Shown: positions 16,607-25,787, counted from the first letter of the stretch. The stretch: DNA of 64,000 nt from Bacteroidota bacterium (GCA_023433345.1 JAEZDA010000037.1:53271-117270), one strand, 5' to 3'. The notes: generated from the letters alone by a model not told the origin. Made by a program: numbers and translations.

Positions 16607-17206
16607 ATGATTAAGACTGGTAATCCTGTTATAAGCATATACACAGAAATGACGCCTAACCCGGAAACGATGAAGTTTGTGGCCAACAAATTATTATACC
16701 CGGGCAAAAGCATAGATTTTCCTGATGTTGACAGCGCTAAACCATCTCCGCTTGCACAGGAGCTTTTTACTTTTCCATTTATTAAATCTGTTTTCGTTGC
16801 AAGCAATTTTGTTACGCTTACAAAAACAACCGACACTGAGGACTGGCAGGATGTTATACCTACCATTAAACAATTTCTAAAAGAATATCTGGAAGAGGGG
16901 AAGACTGTTGTAAACGAAGACCAGGTGGCTGTGATGAAGCCTGAAAGTTCAAACACGGTAAACGCAGATGATGATGACGTGGTAAAACGTATCAAAGAAC
17001 TTTTGGAAAACTATGTAAAGCCGGCTGTTGAAATGGATGGTGGTGCGATACAATTTAAAAGCTACGAAAATGGTAAAGTGAATTTGCTGATGCAGGGGAG
17101 CTGCAGCGGCTGCCCTTCATCTATGATAACGTTGAAAGCAGGCATTGAAGGTATGATGAAAAGAATGATCCCAGAAGTAAATGAGGTAGTGGCCGAATCG
17201 GAATAA
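16607..17206 (+). CDS. NifU/Nfu-type iron-sulfur cluster scaffold protein
   Basis: 199 aa. The N-terminal half (about 1-95) is the Nfu N domain: YTEMTPNPETMKFVANKLLYPG and FTFPFIKSVFVASNFVTLTK are characteristic. The C-terminal half (about 122-195) is the NifU C domain with the cluster-binding CSGCPSS. Such proteins receive a [4Fe-4S] cluster from the SUF system and pass it to target enzymes. Monocistronic, with its own promoter element and a strong terminator. Confidence 0.93.
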   Translation: MIKTGNPVISIYTEMTPNPETMKFVANKLLYPGKSIDFPDVDSAKPSPLAQELFTFPFIKSVFVASNFVTLTKTTDTEDWQDVIPTIKQFLKEYLEEGKTVVNEDQVAVMKPESSNTVNADDDDVVKRIKELLENYVKPAVEMDGGAIQFKSYENGKVNLLMQGSCSGCPSSMITLKAGIEGMMKRMIPEVNEVVAESE

Positions 17207-17230
17207 ATTTTCGGCCGTACAATAAATTTC

Positions 17231-17254
17231 AAGCACCCCAAGGGTGCTTTTTTT
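17231..17254 (+). terminator. Rho-independent terminator
   Basis: AGCACCC pairs with GGGTGCT over 7 bp around a 3-base loop, followed by six T. It ends the Nfu-type gene. Confidence 0.88.
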
Positions 17255-17296
17255 GTGTGAAGGAAACAAGTTAGTTTTATCGGGATAAAAGATAAT

Positions 17297-17929
17297 ATGG
17301 ACCTTACGGAAATCGGCAACCAATTTATATCGGGCATCAGGCAAACGGGATGGATGGAAGCGGTTGCAGTTGTATCAGGAATTTTAAGTGTTTGGTTCAG
17401 CAAGAAGGAAAATATTCTCGTGTACCCGGTAGGGTTAGTAAACACGGTTTTCTACACCTACCTTAGTTTTAACAGTCATCTTCTGGGAGAAGCTGCGGTT
17501 AATCTTTATTACACCATAGTGAGCATCTGGGGCTGGTATTTATGGAGCAACAAGGATACCCAAAAGCGGCCGCGTTTGCATATCATGTTTTCTAACAACA
17601 AAGAGATCGCTTTTCAAATTGGGTTCTTCCTTACCTTATACGCGGTGATCTTCATTCTGCTTAGCTATCTTAAAAGCGGATTTGCCCCTGGCGCGATTCC
17701 ATGGGCCGATGCTTTGGCGAGCGCTTCGGCATTCACAGGAATGTATCTTATGGCGAAGAAAAAGGTTGAAAGCTGGTATTGGTGGGTCATTACAAACATT
17801 GCATCAATTCCATTATACTTTGTGAAAGGCTTTGTATTCACAAGTGTTTACTACCTGGTATTGTTACTGCTCGCATTGAGCGGGCTGCAGTCGTGGAAGA
17901 AAAAAGCAAAGTATGGCAGGAGCGCTTAA
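17297..17929 (+). CDS. pnuC: PnuC-type nicotinamide riboside transporter
   Basis: 210 aa, about seven membrane segments. EAVAVVSGILSVWFSKKENILVYPVGLVNTVFY and the central WGWYLW are diagnostic for the PnuC family, which imports nicotinamide riboside by facilitated diffusion with trapping by phosphorylation inside. The following kinase-like gene overlaps its last 17 bases, which fits that pathway well. Confidence 0.93.
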   Translation: MDLTEIGNQFISGIRQTGWMEAVAVVSGILSVWFSKKENILVYPVGLVNTVFYTYLSFNSHLLGEAAVNLYYTIVSIWGWYLWSNKDTQKRPRLHIMFSNNKEIAFQIGFFLTLYAVIFILLSYLKSGFAPGAIPWADALASASAFTGMYLMAKKKVESWYWWVITNIASIPLYFVKGFVFTSVYYLVLLLLALSGLQSWKKKAKYGRSA

Positions 17930-18461
17930 GAAGATCGTGATAATTGGTCCTGAATCAACCGGGAAGAGCGATCTTTCGCAGGCCCTTGCTGCACATTTCA
18001 ACACTTATTACGCACCAGAATATGCAAGAGAATATCTTCTAACTAACGGTTCTGCATACACTAAGAATGACCTTCTGAAAATTGCTATGGGGCAGATCCG
18101 GGCAGAAGAGGATATTGTATCGCGATGCGCCCGGGAAAATAAAAATGTTGTGTTTATTGATACAGATCTTCAGGTGATCAAAACCTGGAGCGAATTCGTT
18201 TTTAATTGTTGCGACCTGAAAATTCTCAATGAGATTTCAAAAAGGAAATACGATTTTTTCCTTCTTACGAATACTGATCTGGCCTGGGTTCAGGATGAAC
18301 TTAGAGAATACCCTGACCTTGATTCCAGGCTGAAGCTGTACCATCACTACAGGGACGCCCTCATACAACAGGAAATTCCGTGGGCAGAAATATCAGGGAT
18401 GAATGAAAGCCGCCTTCAAAGGAGTATAGATGCCGTGAATAATTTCCTGAATAGAAGCTGA
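17913..18461 (+). CDS. NadR-type ATPase, probable ribosylnicotinamide kinase
   Basis: 182 aa. P-loop GPESTGKS at 12-19, followed by LAAHFNTYYAPEYAREYL, the pattern of the NadR kinase domain, and a Walker-B-like VVFIDTDLQVIKTWSEF. It corresponds to the C-terminal kinase of NadR without the NMN adenylyltransferase or the DNA-binding domain. It should phosphorylate nicotinamide riboside to NMN, trapping what PnuC imports. The 17-base overlap with pnuC implies one transcript and coupled translation. Confidence 0.87.
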   Translation: MAGALKKIVIIGPESTGKSDLSQALAAHFNTYYAPEYAREYLLTNGSAYTKNDLLKIAMGQIRAEEDIVSRCARENKNVVFIDTDLQVIKTWSEFVFNCCDLKILNEISKRKYDFFLLTNTDLAWVQDELREYPDLDSRLKLYHHYRDALIQQEIPWAEISGMNESRLQRSIDAVNNFLNRS

Positions 18462-18476
18462 GAGAAAACTGCTGTT

Positions 18477-19148
18477 TCAGTCCTGAAGCAATTTCTGAAT
18501 TCCGGGATCGGCTTCAATTGCATTCATTTGTTTCAGTAAAATCTGCGATCGGCGGGAAACATAGTTACTGAGAGGCTTTACGGTGTATCTCTTGGGGTTG
18601 GGAAGGCAGGCAGCTATTTGGGCGGCCTCAAGTTTTGTCAGGTCTTTTGCGTTCTTGTTGAAATACTTTTTCGCCGCGGCCTGCACCCCGAAGAGGCCTT
18701 TACCGGTTTCAGCTACGTTCAGGTAGGTTTGTAAAATTCTTTTCTTGGGCCATAGAGTTTCAATCATGAAGGTGAAATAAACTTCAAGCCCTTTTCTGAA
18801 AAACCCTCCACCCTGCCAGAGAAAAACATTCTTTGCAGTTTGCTGGCTTATTGTGCTTGCACCGCGCCTTCGCTTAGGATTCTTTTCATTATGCTTCATC
18901 GCCATTTTAATTCGCTTCACATCAAAGCCATTATGCACGGGAAACAATTGATCTTCACCTGCTATTACTGCAAGTTTAATATTCCTTCCCATCTCATCAT
19001 ATGAAATCATATCGCGTTTCAGACCGTGTTGGAGATTGCCAATTTGCGTAATTGTTATCGGTGGGTTTAAAAATCGACAGGCAAGGATGTATACCAGGTG
19101 TAAAAGAAGAACCCAGAGCACCACCTTCTTAAGTTTTTTCCAGAACAT
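18477..19148 (-). CDS. mtgA: Monofunctional peptidoglycan glycosyltransferase
   Basis: 223 aa. One N-terminal membrane anchor (about 8-25), then the GT51 domain: IAGEDQLFPVHNGFD carries catalytic E65, RRGASTISQQTAKNVFLW the second motif, and KKRILQTYLNVAETGKGLFGVQAAAKKYF the third and fourth. It polymerises lipid II into glycan strands at the outer face of the inner membrane, without a transpeptidase domain. It is last in a four-gene minus-strand run starting with the GH3-like gene; its start lies 9 bases after the upstream stop. Confidence 0.94.
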   Translation of the reverse strand: MFWKKLKKVVLWVLLLHLVYILACRFLNPPITITQIGNLQHGLKRDMISYDEMGRNIKLAVIAGEDQLFPVHNGFDVKRIKMAMKHNEKNPKRRRGASTISQQTAKNVFLWQGGGFFRKGLEVYFTFMIETLWPKKRILQTYLNVAETGKGLFGVQAAAKKYFNKNAKDLTKLEAAQIAACLPNPKRYTVKPLSNYVSRRSQILLKQMNAIEADPGIQKLLQD

Positions 19149-19157
19149 ATTGATCTA

Positions 19158-19706
19158 TCATGGTGTAACATCCATATACTGCAACGAATAGCCTCTCCTC
19201 CCTATCACAATACCTTTGGAGCCTGCTGTAGACATAAGATATCCCACTCCTCCGAGCCCGATAGCTGCTAATAGCAACTCCGGACTGAACTTGTCTTTAT
19301 CAACCAGATAAGAGATGCCGCTGGCCACAGTAAGCAATATCGCTCCTCCCACAAGTGCGTTGCCGCTGCCGGCCAAATTAAATCCTCTTTTCTTATTACT
19401 CCCCAACGCATTGATATCATTATAATGATATACATAACTAAAGCTACCTACGGTGTCATATATAACGCCTCCAACGGTAGTAGGAATATGCCTTACCTGA
19501 AATTCCTGTATCGATAATGTATCGTTGTGTATCCTTTTGATGAGGCCGTTTCTATAAGCACCGCTCTTTGTGGTGAATTCAAAGTTTGATCCTGCAAAAA
19601 TATTTTGAACAGTTCTTCCTTTTTTTTTCAGAATGATAAAGTCAGAAGCCTGGGAGAACGTGGCGAGTGGAAATAACAGAAAAAGAGATACCAGTAATTT
19701 CATCAT
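19158..19706 (-). CDS. Secreted or membrane protein of unknown function
   Basis: 182 aa with a signal peptide (about 1-20, ending FSQA), a beta-rich middle (about 25-110) and two hydrophobic segments (about 118-136 and 145-160). No family is recognised. The C-terminus (IVIGRRGYSLQYMDV) resembles closing strands of small envelope proteins. Tightly packed between lysE-like (6 bases) and mtgA (9 bases), suggesting an envelope role. ATG at 19706 or 19703 is equally possible. Confidence 0.65.
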   Translation of the reverse strand: MMKLLVSLFLLFPLATFSQASDFIILKKKGRTVQNIFAGSNFEFTTKSGAYRNGLIKRIHNDTLSIQEFQVRHIPTTVGGVIYDTVGSFSYVYHYNDINALGSNKKRGFNLAGSGNALVGGAILLTVASGISYLVDKDKFSPELLLAAIGLGGVGYLMSTAGSKGIVIGRRGYSLQYMDVTP

Positions 19707-19712
19707 AGTGTT

Positions 19713-20336
19713 TTAAAAAGTAAGTATCACTCCAACTATCAGTGCGAGCCCGAATACCAGGAAAAGACTTCCCGAGATCCGGTTAAGTATTACAATGTTT
19801 CTGTTTGTAAGTTTTCTACGAAGTTTGCCCGCGAGGTGTATTTTGAGCATATCAGCAAACATGTTGAGCAAAAGGCATAAAGTAAAGATCACCACCTTCT
19901 CATTGAAAGTGTTTGTGATGGATTTGGTTGCAGCGGCAAACCAAAGTGCTATCACTCCCGGGTTGAGCGTGTTGATGAGGAAACCGGTTACAAAAAGGCG
20001 TATATGGGTTGCCTTACCAATGGTAATTCCTGCGTCAAGTTCCTCCTTTGAATGATACTTCTTGAAAAAGAGATAGAAAACGCCAAGGGCAATAAGAAAT
20101 ATGCCGCCCACGATCCCGACAATATATTTATAGGTGATAAGCTGGCTGAGAAGATTTCCAAAAAAGTTTGCAGTTAACACCCACAGGAAATCGCTTAGCC
20201 AAACTCCGGATATAAAATAAAAGGCGGGGGCGAGTCCGTAATTGATGCGAAGTTTAATAAGGGTGAAAATGACTGGTCCCACCGAAAATATCAGAGCCAA
20301 CCCCAGTAAAATTCCAGTTAAAACGGCATCTATCAT
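19713..20336 (-). CDS. LysE/RhtB-family amino acid exporter
   Basis: 207 aa, six predicted membrane helices. The N-terminal GILLGLALIFSVGPVIFTLIKLRINYGLAPAFYFISGVWLSD follows the LysE signature, and GFLINTLNPGVIALW is the conserved loop after helix 3. Family members export amino acids or similar metabolites. It sits between the GH3-like gene (31 bases upstream) and the unknown secreted protein. Confidence 0.87.
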   Translation of the reverse strand: MIDAVLTGILLGLALIFSVGPVIFTLIKLRINYGLAPAFYFISGVWLSDFLWVLTANFFGNLLSQLITYKYIVGIVGGIFLIALGVFYLFFKKYHSKEELDAGITIGKATHIRLFVTGFLINTLNPGVIALWFAAATKSITNTFNEKVVIFTLCLLLNMFADMLKIHLAGKLRRKLTNRNIVILNRISGSLFLVFGLALIVGVILTF

Positions 20337-20367
20337 ATTAACCCTGTTTTACCCTTCGCTAAATCGT

Positions 20368-21900
20368 TTATCCGTTCCTGTTATTTAGAAAGGTTTGCCA
20401 ATCTTGCAACATGCTTCCTTTCAACACACGTGGGAACTTATGTTGCCCGCCGATTTTGCCTTTTGAATGCATGAAATTTAGAAAAACTTTTTCCGGGAGC
20501 ACTTCTGCATAAACGTTTTTCAATGCGTGTTTGCGTTCTACTTCATAGTCATCATTCAGTTCCTTCAATTTAACATCAATATGCTCCATCAAAACTGAGG
20601 GATCTACATTATCATCGCAGGCAAGATACCATTTGTGCGCAAATGCTGTGCCCTCGGGAAGTCCGGCAACAGTAAACTCCGGGATGTAAACATTCAGTTC
20701 GGCGCAGGTCATTTCGATCGCCTTGTTCATATTGTCAACACTCAGGTGTTCGCCGACAAGACTTAGAAAATGTTTTGTTCTGCCGGTGATAACGATTTCA
20801 TTTCTTGCCCTGTCTACAAGGCGGACCGTGTCTCCTATAGCATATCTCCACGCGCCTGCATTAGTGCTTATCAGTATCGCATAGTCGCGGTTAATATCTA
20901 TTTCATGGATCATTAACACCTCGGGGTTTTCGATCATGTTTCCGTCAGCATCAAAGTTCTTCTCATCAAAAGGAACAAACTCGAAAAAAATATTATTGTT
21001 CAACACAAGCTGCATCCCTTTTGTTCCCTGCCTTGTTTGGTAAGCAAGGAAACCCTCGCTGGCGAGATAAGTTTCGATATAAATAATTGGCTTGCCCAAT
21101 ATTTTTTCAAATCCTCTTTTATAAGGTTCCATTGCCACGCCACCATGAACGTAAAAGCCAAGGTTTGGCCACATCTCATGGATATTTTTCAACTTATACC
21201 TTTCGATGATCTTTTCCATGCATAGTTGCAACCATGCTGGCACGCCGATGATGAAACCTATATCCCAATTTGGTGCGTTCTCCACTATTTCTTCAAGCTT
21301 TTCGCTCCAGTCTTTTACCCGTGCGATCTTTTTTCCGGGCTTGTATAAACCTAATCCTAAAAACCAAAACGGGATCTTCTTTTGTTGAATACCGCTCAGA
21401 TCTCCTGCATAATAAGTAGGGCCTTTCTGCAACTGTGTACTGCCGCCGAGAATAAGCCATCCTTTGCCGATGGAACTTGCAGGAAGATTTTCATAACGTG
21501 TTAGCGTGAAAAGCTGGCGTAAGCTGGTAAGTGTGTTGCTGCGCAAAAGATCGCGCGTAATTGGGATGTATTTACTGGATGCCTCGCTCGTGCCTGAGCT
21601 GAGAGCAAAATATTTTATTACTCCCGGCCAGCATACATCAGGCGCGCCTTCCAAAGCTTTGTACCACCATTCATTATATATGCGTGAATAGTCGTACAAG
21701 GGCACGTTTTTTTGGAATGTTTTTCCAGGGTGACGACTCAGCAGGATATCGTCGAAGCGGTATAATTGTCCGAATTGGGTAAACCTCGCCCTTTCCAACA
21801 GCCTGCGGAGTACTCTCAACTGCTGCCCGCGCGCATCTCTTACAGGCAGCTTAAGTGCCCGCGCAATATATGCAGGAATTTTAATGTCAATCAAAGCCAT
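20368..21900 (-). CDS. GH3-like acyl-adenylating enzyme
   Basis: 510 aa from ATG at 21900. Matches the bacterial GH3 (auxin-responsive promoter) family: the N-terminal FGQLYRFDDI, the ATP-binding stretch YFALSSGTSEASSKYIP (P-loop-like SSGTS), then WAYAIGDTVRLV-type sequence (WRYAIGDTVRLV) and the C-terminal GGQHKFPRV. Plant members conjugate hormones to amino acids; the bacterial substrate is unknown. No signal peptide, so cytoplasmic. It heads the run GH3-like, LysE, unknown, mtgA and has its own -7 element. Confidence 0.9.
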   Translation of the reverse strand: MALIDIKIPAYIARALKLPVRDARGQQLRVLRRLLERARFTQFGQLYRFDDILLSRHPGKTFQKNVPLYDYSRIYNEWWYKALEGAPDVCWPGVIKYFALSSGTSEASSKYIPITRDLLRSNTLTSLRQLFTLTRYENLPASSIGKGWLILGGSTQLQKGPTYYAGDLSGIQQKKIPFWFLGLGLYKPGKKIARVKDWSEKLEEIVENAPNWDIGFIIGVPAWLQLCMEKIIERYKLKNIHEMWPNLGFYVHGGVAMEPYKRGFEKILGKPIIYIETYLASEGFLAYQTRQGTKGMQLVLNNNIFFEFVPFDEKNFDADGNMIENPEVLMIHEIDINRDYAILISTNAGAWRYAIGDTVRLVDRARNEIVITGRTKHFLSLVGEHLSVDNMNKAIEMTCAELNVYIPEFTVAGLPEGTAFAHKWYLACDDNVDPSVLMEHIDVKLKELNDDYEVERKHALKNVYAEVLPEKVFLNFMHSKGKIGGQHKFPRVLKGSMLQDWQTFLNNRNG

Positions 21901-21919
21901 CAGCAAGTTGTCTGAAAAA

Positions 21920-21927
21920 CAAATATA
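21920..21927 (-). promoter_or_regulatory. -7 promoter element of the GH3-like operon
   Basis: TATATTTG on the minus strand matches TAnnTTTG, with a leader of roughly 16 bases to the ATG at 21900. Confidence 0.5.
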
Positions 21928-22038
21928 AAATATTGAAGGCTATAAAGGCTTACCAATATCAATTGCAAAGGATATCTATCCCGGGCGTGTCAGGCGGCCG
22001 ATCGTATATTAATAGAAGGCCAATCGCGTAAAATTGGG

Positions 22039-22046
22039 TAGGTTTG
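22039..22046 (+). promoter_or_regulatory. -7 promoter element of the S46 peptidase
   Basis: TAGGTTTG matches TAnnTTTG, 24 bases before ATG 22071. It lies upstream of that ATG but overlaps the alternative start at 22044, which supports 22071. Confidence 0.5.
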
Positions 22047-22070
22047 TCACTTAAAAAAATCAGAACACGC

Positions 22071-24233
22071 ATGAAGAAACTATTTTTTACGCTGGTTTTA
22101 ATTTCCAGTTTAATTAAGGCCAAGGCAGATGAAGGCATGTGGCTCCCGATGTTGTTAGGGCAGCAGGTTTATAATGACATGGTGAAGAAAGGGTTGAAAC
22201 TCACAAAGGAGCAACTCTATTCAATCAACAAAGCTTCTATAAAAGATGCGATCATCATTTTTGGAAATGGTTGCACAGGTGAAATCGTTAGCAATCAGGG
22301 ACTGATATTCACCAATCACCATTGCGGATATGGTGCCATAGCGGCTGCAAGCAGCATGAAAAACAATTATCTGAAAGATGGCTTCTACGCTTTTTCAAAA
22401 GACCAGGAATTGCAAACGAATCTTACCGTTCAATTTCTCGACAAAATTGTAGACGTGACTAAAGAAGTTGAAGATCAGTTGAAAGGTCTTGACTGGGCAG
22501 AGCGTACAAAAAAAATACAGGATGTATATAAGTCGATCACCGATAAAGTGATGGACAAAGACAATGGTGTGGCCGGAAGAGTGTACAGCATGTTCAACGG
22601 CAACCAATACATAATGTATATCTACAAAACTTACAGGGATATCCGCCTTGTAGGCACGCCTCCTGAAAGTGTGGGAAAATTTGGCGGCGATTCTGACAAC
22701 TGGGAATGGCCAAGACATACAGGAGATTTCGCCGTGTTCCGCGTATATGCCGCAAAAGATGGAAAACCGGCCGAGTTCAGCAAAGAGAATGTACCTATGA
22801 CGCCAAAACATTTTCTTCCCGTTAGTTTGAAAGGTGTAAGTGAGGGAAGCTTTGCAATGATATATGGCTACCCTGGCGGAACGAACCGTTATGAAACAAG
22901 CATGGGAATAAAGTTGAAGAATGAAATCGAAAATCCTTCGCTTGTGGACCTTCGCGACGTTCGGTTGAAATACATGCACGAACAAATGGTTAAAGATCCT
23001 GCAGTAAAATTGAAGCTCGCTTCGAGCTATGCGGGAATTGCTAACTACTGGAAGTTCTTTGACGGCGAATCAAAGCAGTTAAAAAAATTCAAGACCTACG
23101 AACAGAAGCAGGATTTTGAGAACAAATTTTCCAAATGGGCTGCCGGAAAAGCAGAGTACCAGAATCTCATGAGCGAATATGAAAAGAATTATGCCGCCTG
23201 GACTCCCTACAGCAAGCATCGCCAATACCTGCGCGAAGGGATTCTTGGTTCTCCTCTTGCAGGATTTGTAACTTCTCTCATTGGAGTAGAAAGTGCGATG
23301 GTAAAAGAAGGGTCGTCATCTGAGGATATTAAGAAAGCGGTTGAGGCTGCCGACAAATCACGTACAAAGTTTATGGAAGGTGAAGACCTTGCAAGTGATG
23401 AAAAGATATTGGGAAAGGTTTTAATGATGTTTTACAATGATGTTGACAAAAGCCAGCATCCCATAGGCCTGTTTGAAAAAATACGTGATAACTATGGAAG
23501 CCTTTCTGAGGAATCAACCTTCCGGAAATTTGCAAAAGATGTTTTCGAAAAAACGATGGTGCTAAATGATGCGAAATGGAAATCGTTTGTAGGCACACCG
23601 GATGCAAATGTATTGCAACAGGATATCGCCTTTGATTATCTCGCACCTTTTATAAAAAACTATAACACGAAGTACGCGCCGCTCTACACCTCCTTTCTCA
23701 ACAGGAATTCTGAATTGAACCGGAGCTACATGAAAGGCATCATGCTGATGGATACTGTTGCAGCAAAGAAAATGTATCCCGATGCTAATTTTTCCATGAG
23801 GGTAAGCTATGGTACGGTGAAAAGTTATTCTCCACGCGATGCTGTTAAGTATGATTATGTAACAACAAGCAAGGGAATTCTGGAGAAATACGTTCCGGGA
23901 GACTATGAATTTGATCTGCCTTCAAAACAAATAGAACTGCTAAAGAAAAGGGATTTCGGACAGTATATTGATAAGAAGACGAATGACCTGGTAATAGGTT
24001 TTATATCAGATAATGATATCACCGGCGGAAATAGCGGAAGCCCTGTAATTGACGGCAGCGGCAACCTGATAGGTCTTGCATTTGACGGAAATTATGAAGC
24101 GCTAAGCCATAAGATCGCTTTCGACAAAGATCTTAACCGAACAATAAGTGTAGACATCCGCTATGTACTCTGGTGCATCGATAAGCTTGGCGGAGCAAAA
24201 AATATAATAAATGAATTGAAACTTGTGAAATAG
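22071..24233 (+). CDS. S46 family dipeptidyl peptidase, DPP7-like
   Basis: 720 aa, signal peptide about 1-19 (ending IKAKA). The chymotrypsin-like triad is readable: His in TNHHCGYG (H84), Asp in the SDNWEWPRHTGDF region, and Ser655 in GGNSGSPV. Residue 673, which sets P1 preference in this family (Arg in Asp/Glu-specific DPP11, Gly in DPP7), is glycine here (AFDGNYEA). That predicts DPP7-type cleavage after hydrophobic or broad P1 residues. The enzyme releases dipeptides from peptides in the periplasm. Start chosen at 22071 because the signal peptide and promoter both fit. Confidence 0.93.
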   Translation: MKKLFFTLVLISSLIKAKADEGMWLPMLLGQQVYNDMVKKGLKLTKEQLYSINKASIKDAIIIFGNGCTGEIVSNQGLIFTNHHCGYGAIAAASSMKNNYLKDGFYAFSKDQELQTNLTVQFLDKIVDVTKEVEDQLKGLDWAERTKKIQDVYKSITDKVMDKDNGVAGRVYSMFNGNQYIMYIYKTYRDIRLVGTPPESVGKFGGDSDNWEWPRHTGDFAVFRVYAAKDGKPAEFSKENVPMTPKHFLPVSLKGVSEGSFAMIYGYPGGTNRYETSMGIKLKNEIENPSLVDLRDVRLKYMHEQMVKDPAVKLKLASSYAGIANYWKFFDGESKQLKKFKTYEQKQDFENKFSKWAAGKAEYQNLMSEYEKNYAAWTPYSKHRQYLREGILGSPLAGFVTSLIGVESAMVKEGSSSEDIKKAVEAADKSRTKFMEGEDLASDEKILGKVLMMFYNDVDKSQHPIGLFEKIRDNYGSLSEESTFRKFAKDVFEKTMVLNDAKWKSFVGTPDANVLQQDIAFDYLAPFIKNYNTKYAPLYTSFLNRNSELNRSYMKGIMLMDTVAAKKMYPDANFSMRVSYGTVKSYSPRDAVKYDYVTTSKGILEKYVPGDYEFDLPSKQIELLKKRDFGQYIDKKTNDLVIGFISDNDITGGNSGSPVIDGSGNLIGLAFDGNYEALSHKIAFDKDLNRTISVDIRYVLWCIDKLGGAKNIINELKLVK

Positions 24234-24250
24234 TTTCATCTGTCAAAGAA

Positions 24251-24281
24251 AAAAACCGTTGCCAGGTGCAGCGGTTTTTTT
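24251..24281. terminator. Bidirectional rho-independent terminator
   Basis: AAACCGTTGC pairs with GCAGCGGTTT (one G-T pair) around a 5-base loop. T-tracts follow on both strands, so it serves the converging S46 peptidase and DtxR genes. Confidence 0.85.
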
Positions 24282-24963
24282 ATGCTATTTTCCTACCTGG
24301 TTTATCTGAACCTATCACAATATTTCGTGTAACCTTTGGCGTTAGGTAGGCCTTCGTTCCATCAATTTCAATTTCCAGCACCTCGTCGTAAGGCTGGCGC
24401 CCAATAATGCGAACCTGTTTATTGAGGCCTAAACCCAACTTATCCATGTATTGAAGAAATTCAGAAGAATTATTGCTTACGCCAATGATGGTGTAAGAAT
24501 GTCCTTCTTCGGCCTCATGTAACGTTTTGCGCGCTGCTGGTGATGATACATTATCCCGCTGTGGTATCAGGTCTCCGTGAGGATCAACCGAGGGATAGTT
24601 CAGAAATCGGTTCAGGCGTTCAACAAGTTTTACGCTCTGGATGTGTTCCAGTTGCTCGGCCACCTCATGCACCTCATCCCAGGTAAAGCCGAGCTTATCA
24701 AACAAAAAGGTTTCCCATAAGCGGTGTTTTCTTACAATGTCAGACGCAAGCTTAAACCCTTTTTTTGATAAAGATGATTTTCCGTACTTCTCATATTCAA
24801 TCAACTTTTTCTCTTTAAGTTTTTTAAGCATATCACTTGCGGTGGCAGGCTTTACATTAAGATGTGCAGCGAGCTCGTTAGTGCCTGTTTGTGTTTGATC
24901 GCCGTTTTCACAGGTAAGCCTGTAGAGAGCTTTAATATAATTCTCTTCCGTGATAGATAGCAT
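24280..24963 (-). CDS. DtxR/MntR-type metal-dependent repressor
   Basis: 227 aa. N-terminal winged helix (about 1-65: ENYIKALYRLTCENGDQTQTGTNELAAHLNVKPATASDMLKKLKEK), the dimerisation and metal-binding domain (about 66-140, HRLWETFLFDKLGFTWDEVHEVAEQLEHI, with the His/Glu/Asp ligands), and a C-terminal FeoA/SH3-like domain (about 155-222). It would sense Mn2+ or Fe2+ and repress uptake genes. No transporter gene is adjacent. It follows the LytTR regulator by 27 bases but has its own -7 element. Confidence 0.92.
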   Translation of the reverse strand: MLSITEENYIKALYRLTCENGDQTQTGTNELAAHLNVKPATASDMLKKLKEKKLIEYEKYGKSSLSKKGFKLASDIVRKHRLWETFLFDKLGFTWDEVHEVAEQLEHIQSVKLVERLNRFLNYPSVDPHGDLIPQRDNVSSPAARKTLHEAEEGHSYTIIGVSNNSSEFLQYMDKLGLGLNKQVRIIGRQPYDEVLEIEIDGTKAYLTPKVTRNIVIGSDKPGRKIA

Positions 24964-24967
24964 CTTT

Positions 24968-24975
24968 CAAAGATA
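24968..24975 (-). promoter_or_regulatory. -7 element and palindrome at the DtxR-type start codon
   Basis: TATCTTTG on the minus strand matches TAnnTTTG and is followed after 4 bases by the ATG. The surrounding ATCTTTCAAAGAT (24962-24974) is a perfect 6-bp inverted repeat, a possible autoregulatory operator. Confidence 0.45.
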
Positions 24976-24990
24976 GAAAAATCAACCACT

Positions 24991-25770
24991 TTACTTTCCC
25001 ATCCACTTTTTAAAGTCGGCTACTTTTTCCCTGCTAACGGTTGCCTCCTTATCAAGTGAAGGCTTTAAACCCAGTATAAGCCTGTTACCAAAATAGTCGT
25101 CAATTTTTTCAACGCTGTTGATACAAACAATTACAGAGCGGCTTATACGGAAATAACGGGCGGGGTCAAGCATCCCTTCAAGTTCATCCATCGTGTAGTC
25201 AACCACGTACTTTTTATTTTCACGTGTTTTGAAAAAATTGAGCCGTCCATCGCTGAAAAAGTAGGCAATGTCATCTATCTCTACGCTTACCAGTTTTTGC
25301 CCCACTTTTACGAGGTAACGCTTCCGGTATTCGCGCGGTTGTAATTTTTGGCGAAGCTCTTTTACCAGGTTGTCCATATCAAAAGCCGACTGGCCGTTTC
25401 CCGTTGAAAATTTCTCCTGCCATTTTTTGAACTTCTCCAGGGCAGCAGACAATTCCTCACGCTGCACAGGTTTGAGAAGATAGTCTATGCTGTTCACTTT
25501 AAATGCACGCAGCGCGTACTCATCGTAAGAAGTGGTGAATACAACAGGCGCTTTCAAATTGACAAGGTTAAATATCTCAAAACTCTGACCATCTGCAAGT
25601 TCAATGTCCATTAAAACCAGATCGGGTTCAGGGTTCTGTTGCAACCACTCAACCGTGCTTTGTATGCTGTCAGTAACACCGCACACATTCGCCGTTTCAT
25701 CAACAAGCTGCAGTGTTTTGAGGAGTTTCTTTACCGCAAGATCTTCGTCTTCTACAATTAATATGTTCAT
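24991..25770 (-). CDS. LytTR-family response regulator
   Basis: 259 aa. Receiver domain about 1-120 with phospho-acceptor D55 (PDLVLMDIELADG), acidic pocket VEDED (residues 6-10) and the conserved Lys in LLKPVQ. The LytTR DNA-binding domain is about 150-255 (YRKRYLVKVGQKLVSVEIDDIAYFFSDG, then RYFRISRSVIVCINSV). It should be phosphorylated by the LytS-type kinase encoded just upstream (17 bases between genes). Confidence 0.95.
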   Translation of the reverse strand: MNILIVEDEDLAVKKLLKTLQLVDETANVCGVTDSIQSTVEWLQQNPEPDLVLMDIELADGQSFEIFNLVNLKAPVVFTTSYDEYALRAFKVNSIDYLLKPVQREELSAALEKFKKWQEKFSTGNGQSAFDMDNLVKELRQKLQPREYRKRYLVKVGQKLVSVEIDDIAYFFSDGRLNFFKTRENKKYVVDYTMDELEGMLDPARYFRISRSVIVCINSVEKIDDYFGNRLILGLKPSLDKEATVSREKVADFKKWMGK

Positions 25771-25787
25771 GTTTTCAGCTTTTATTG

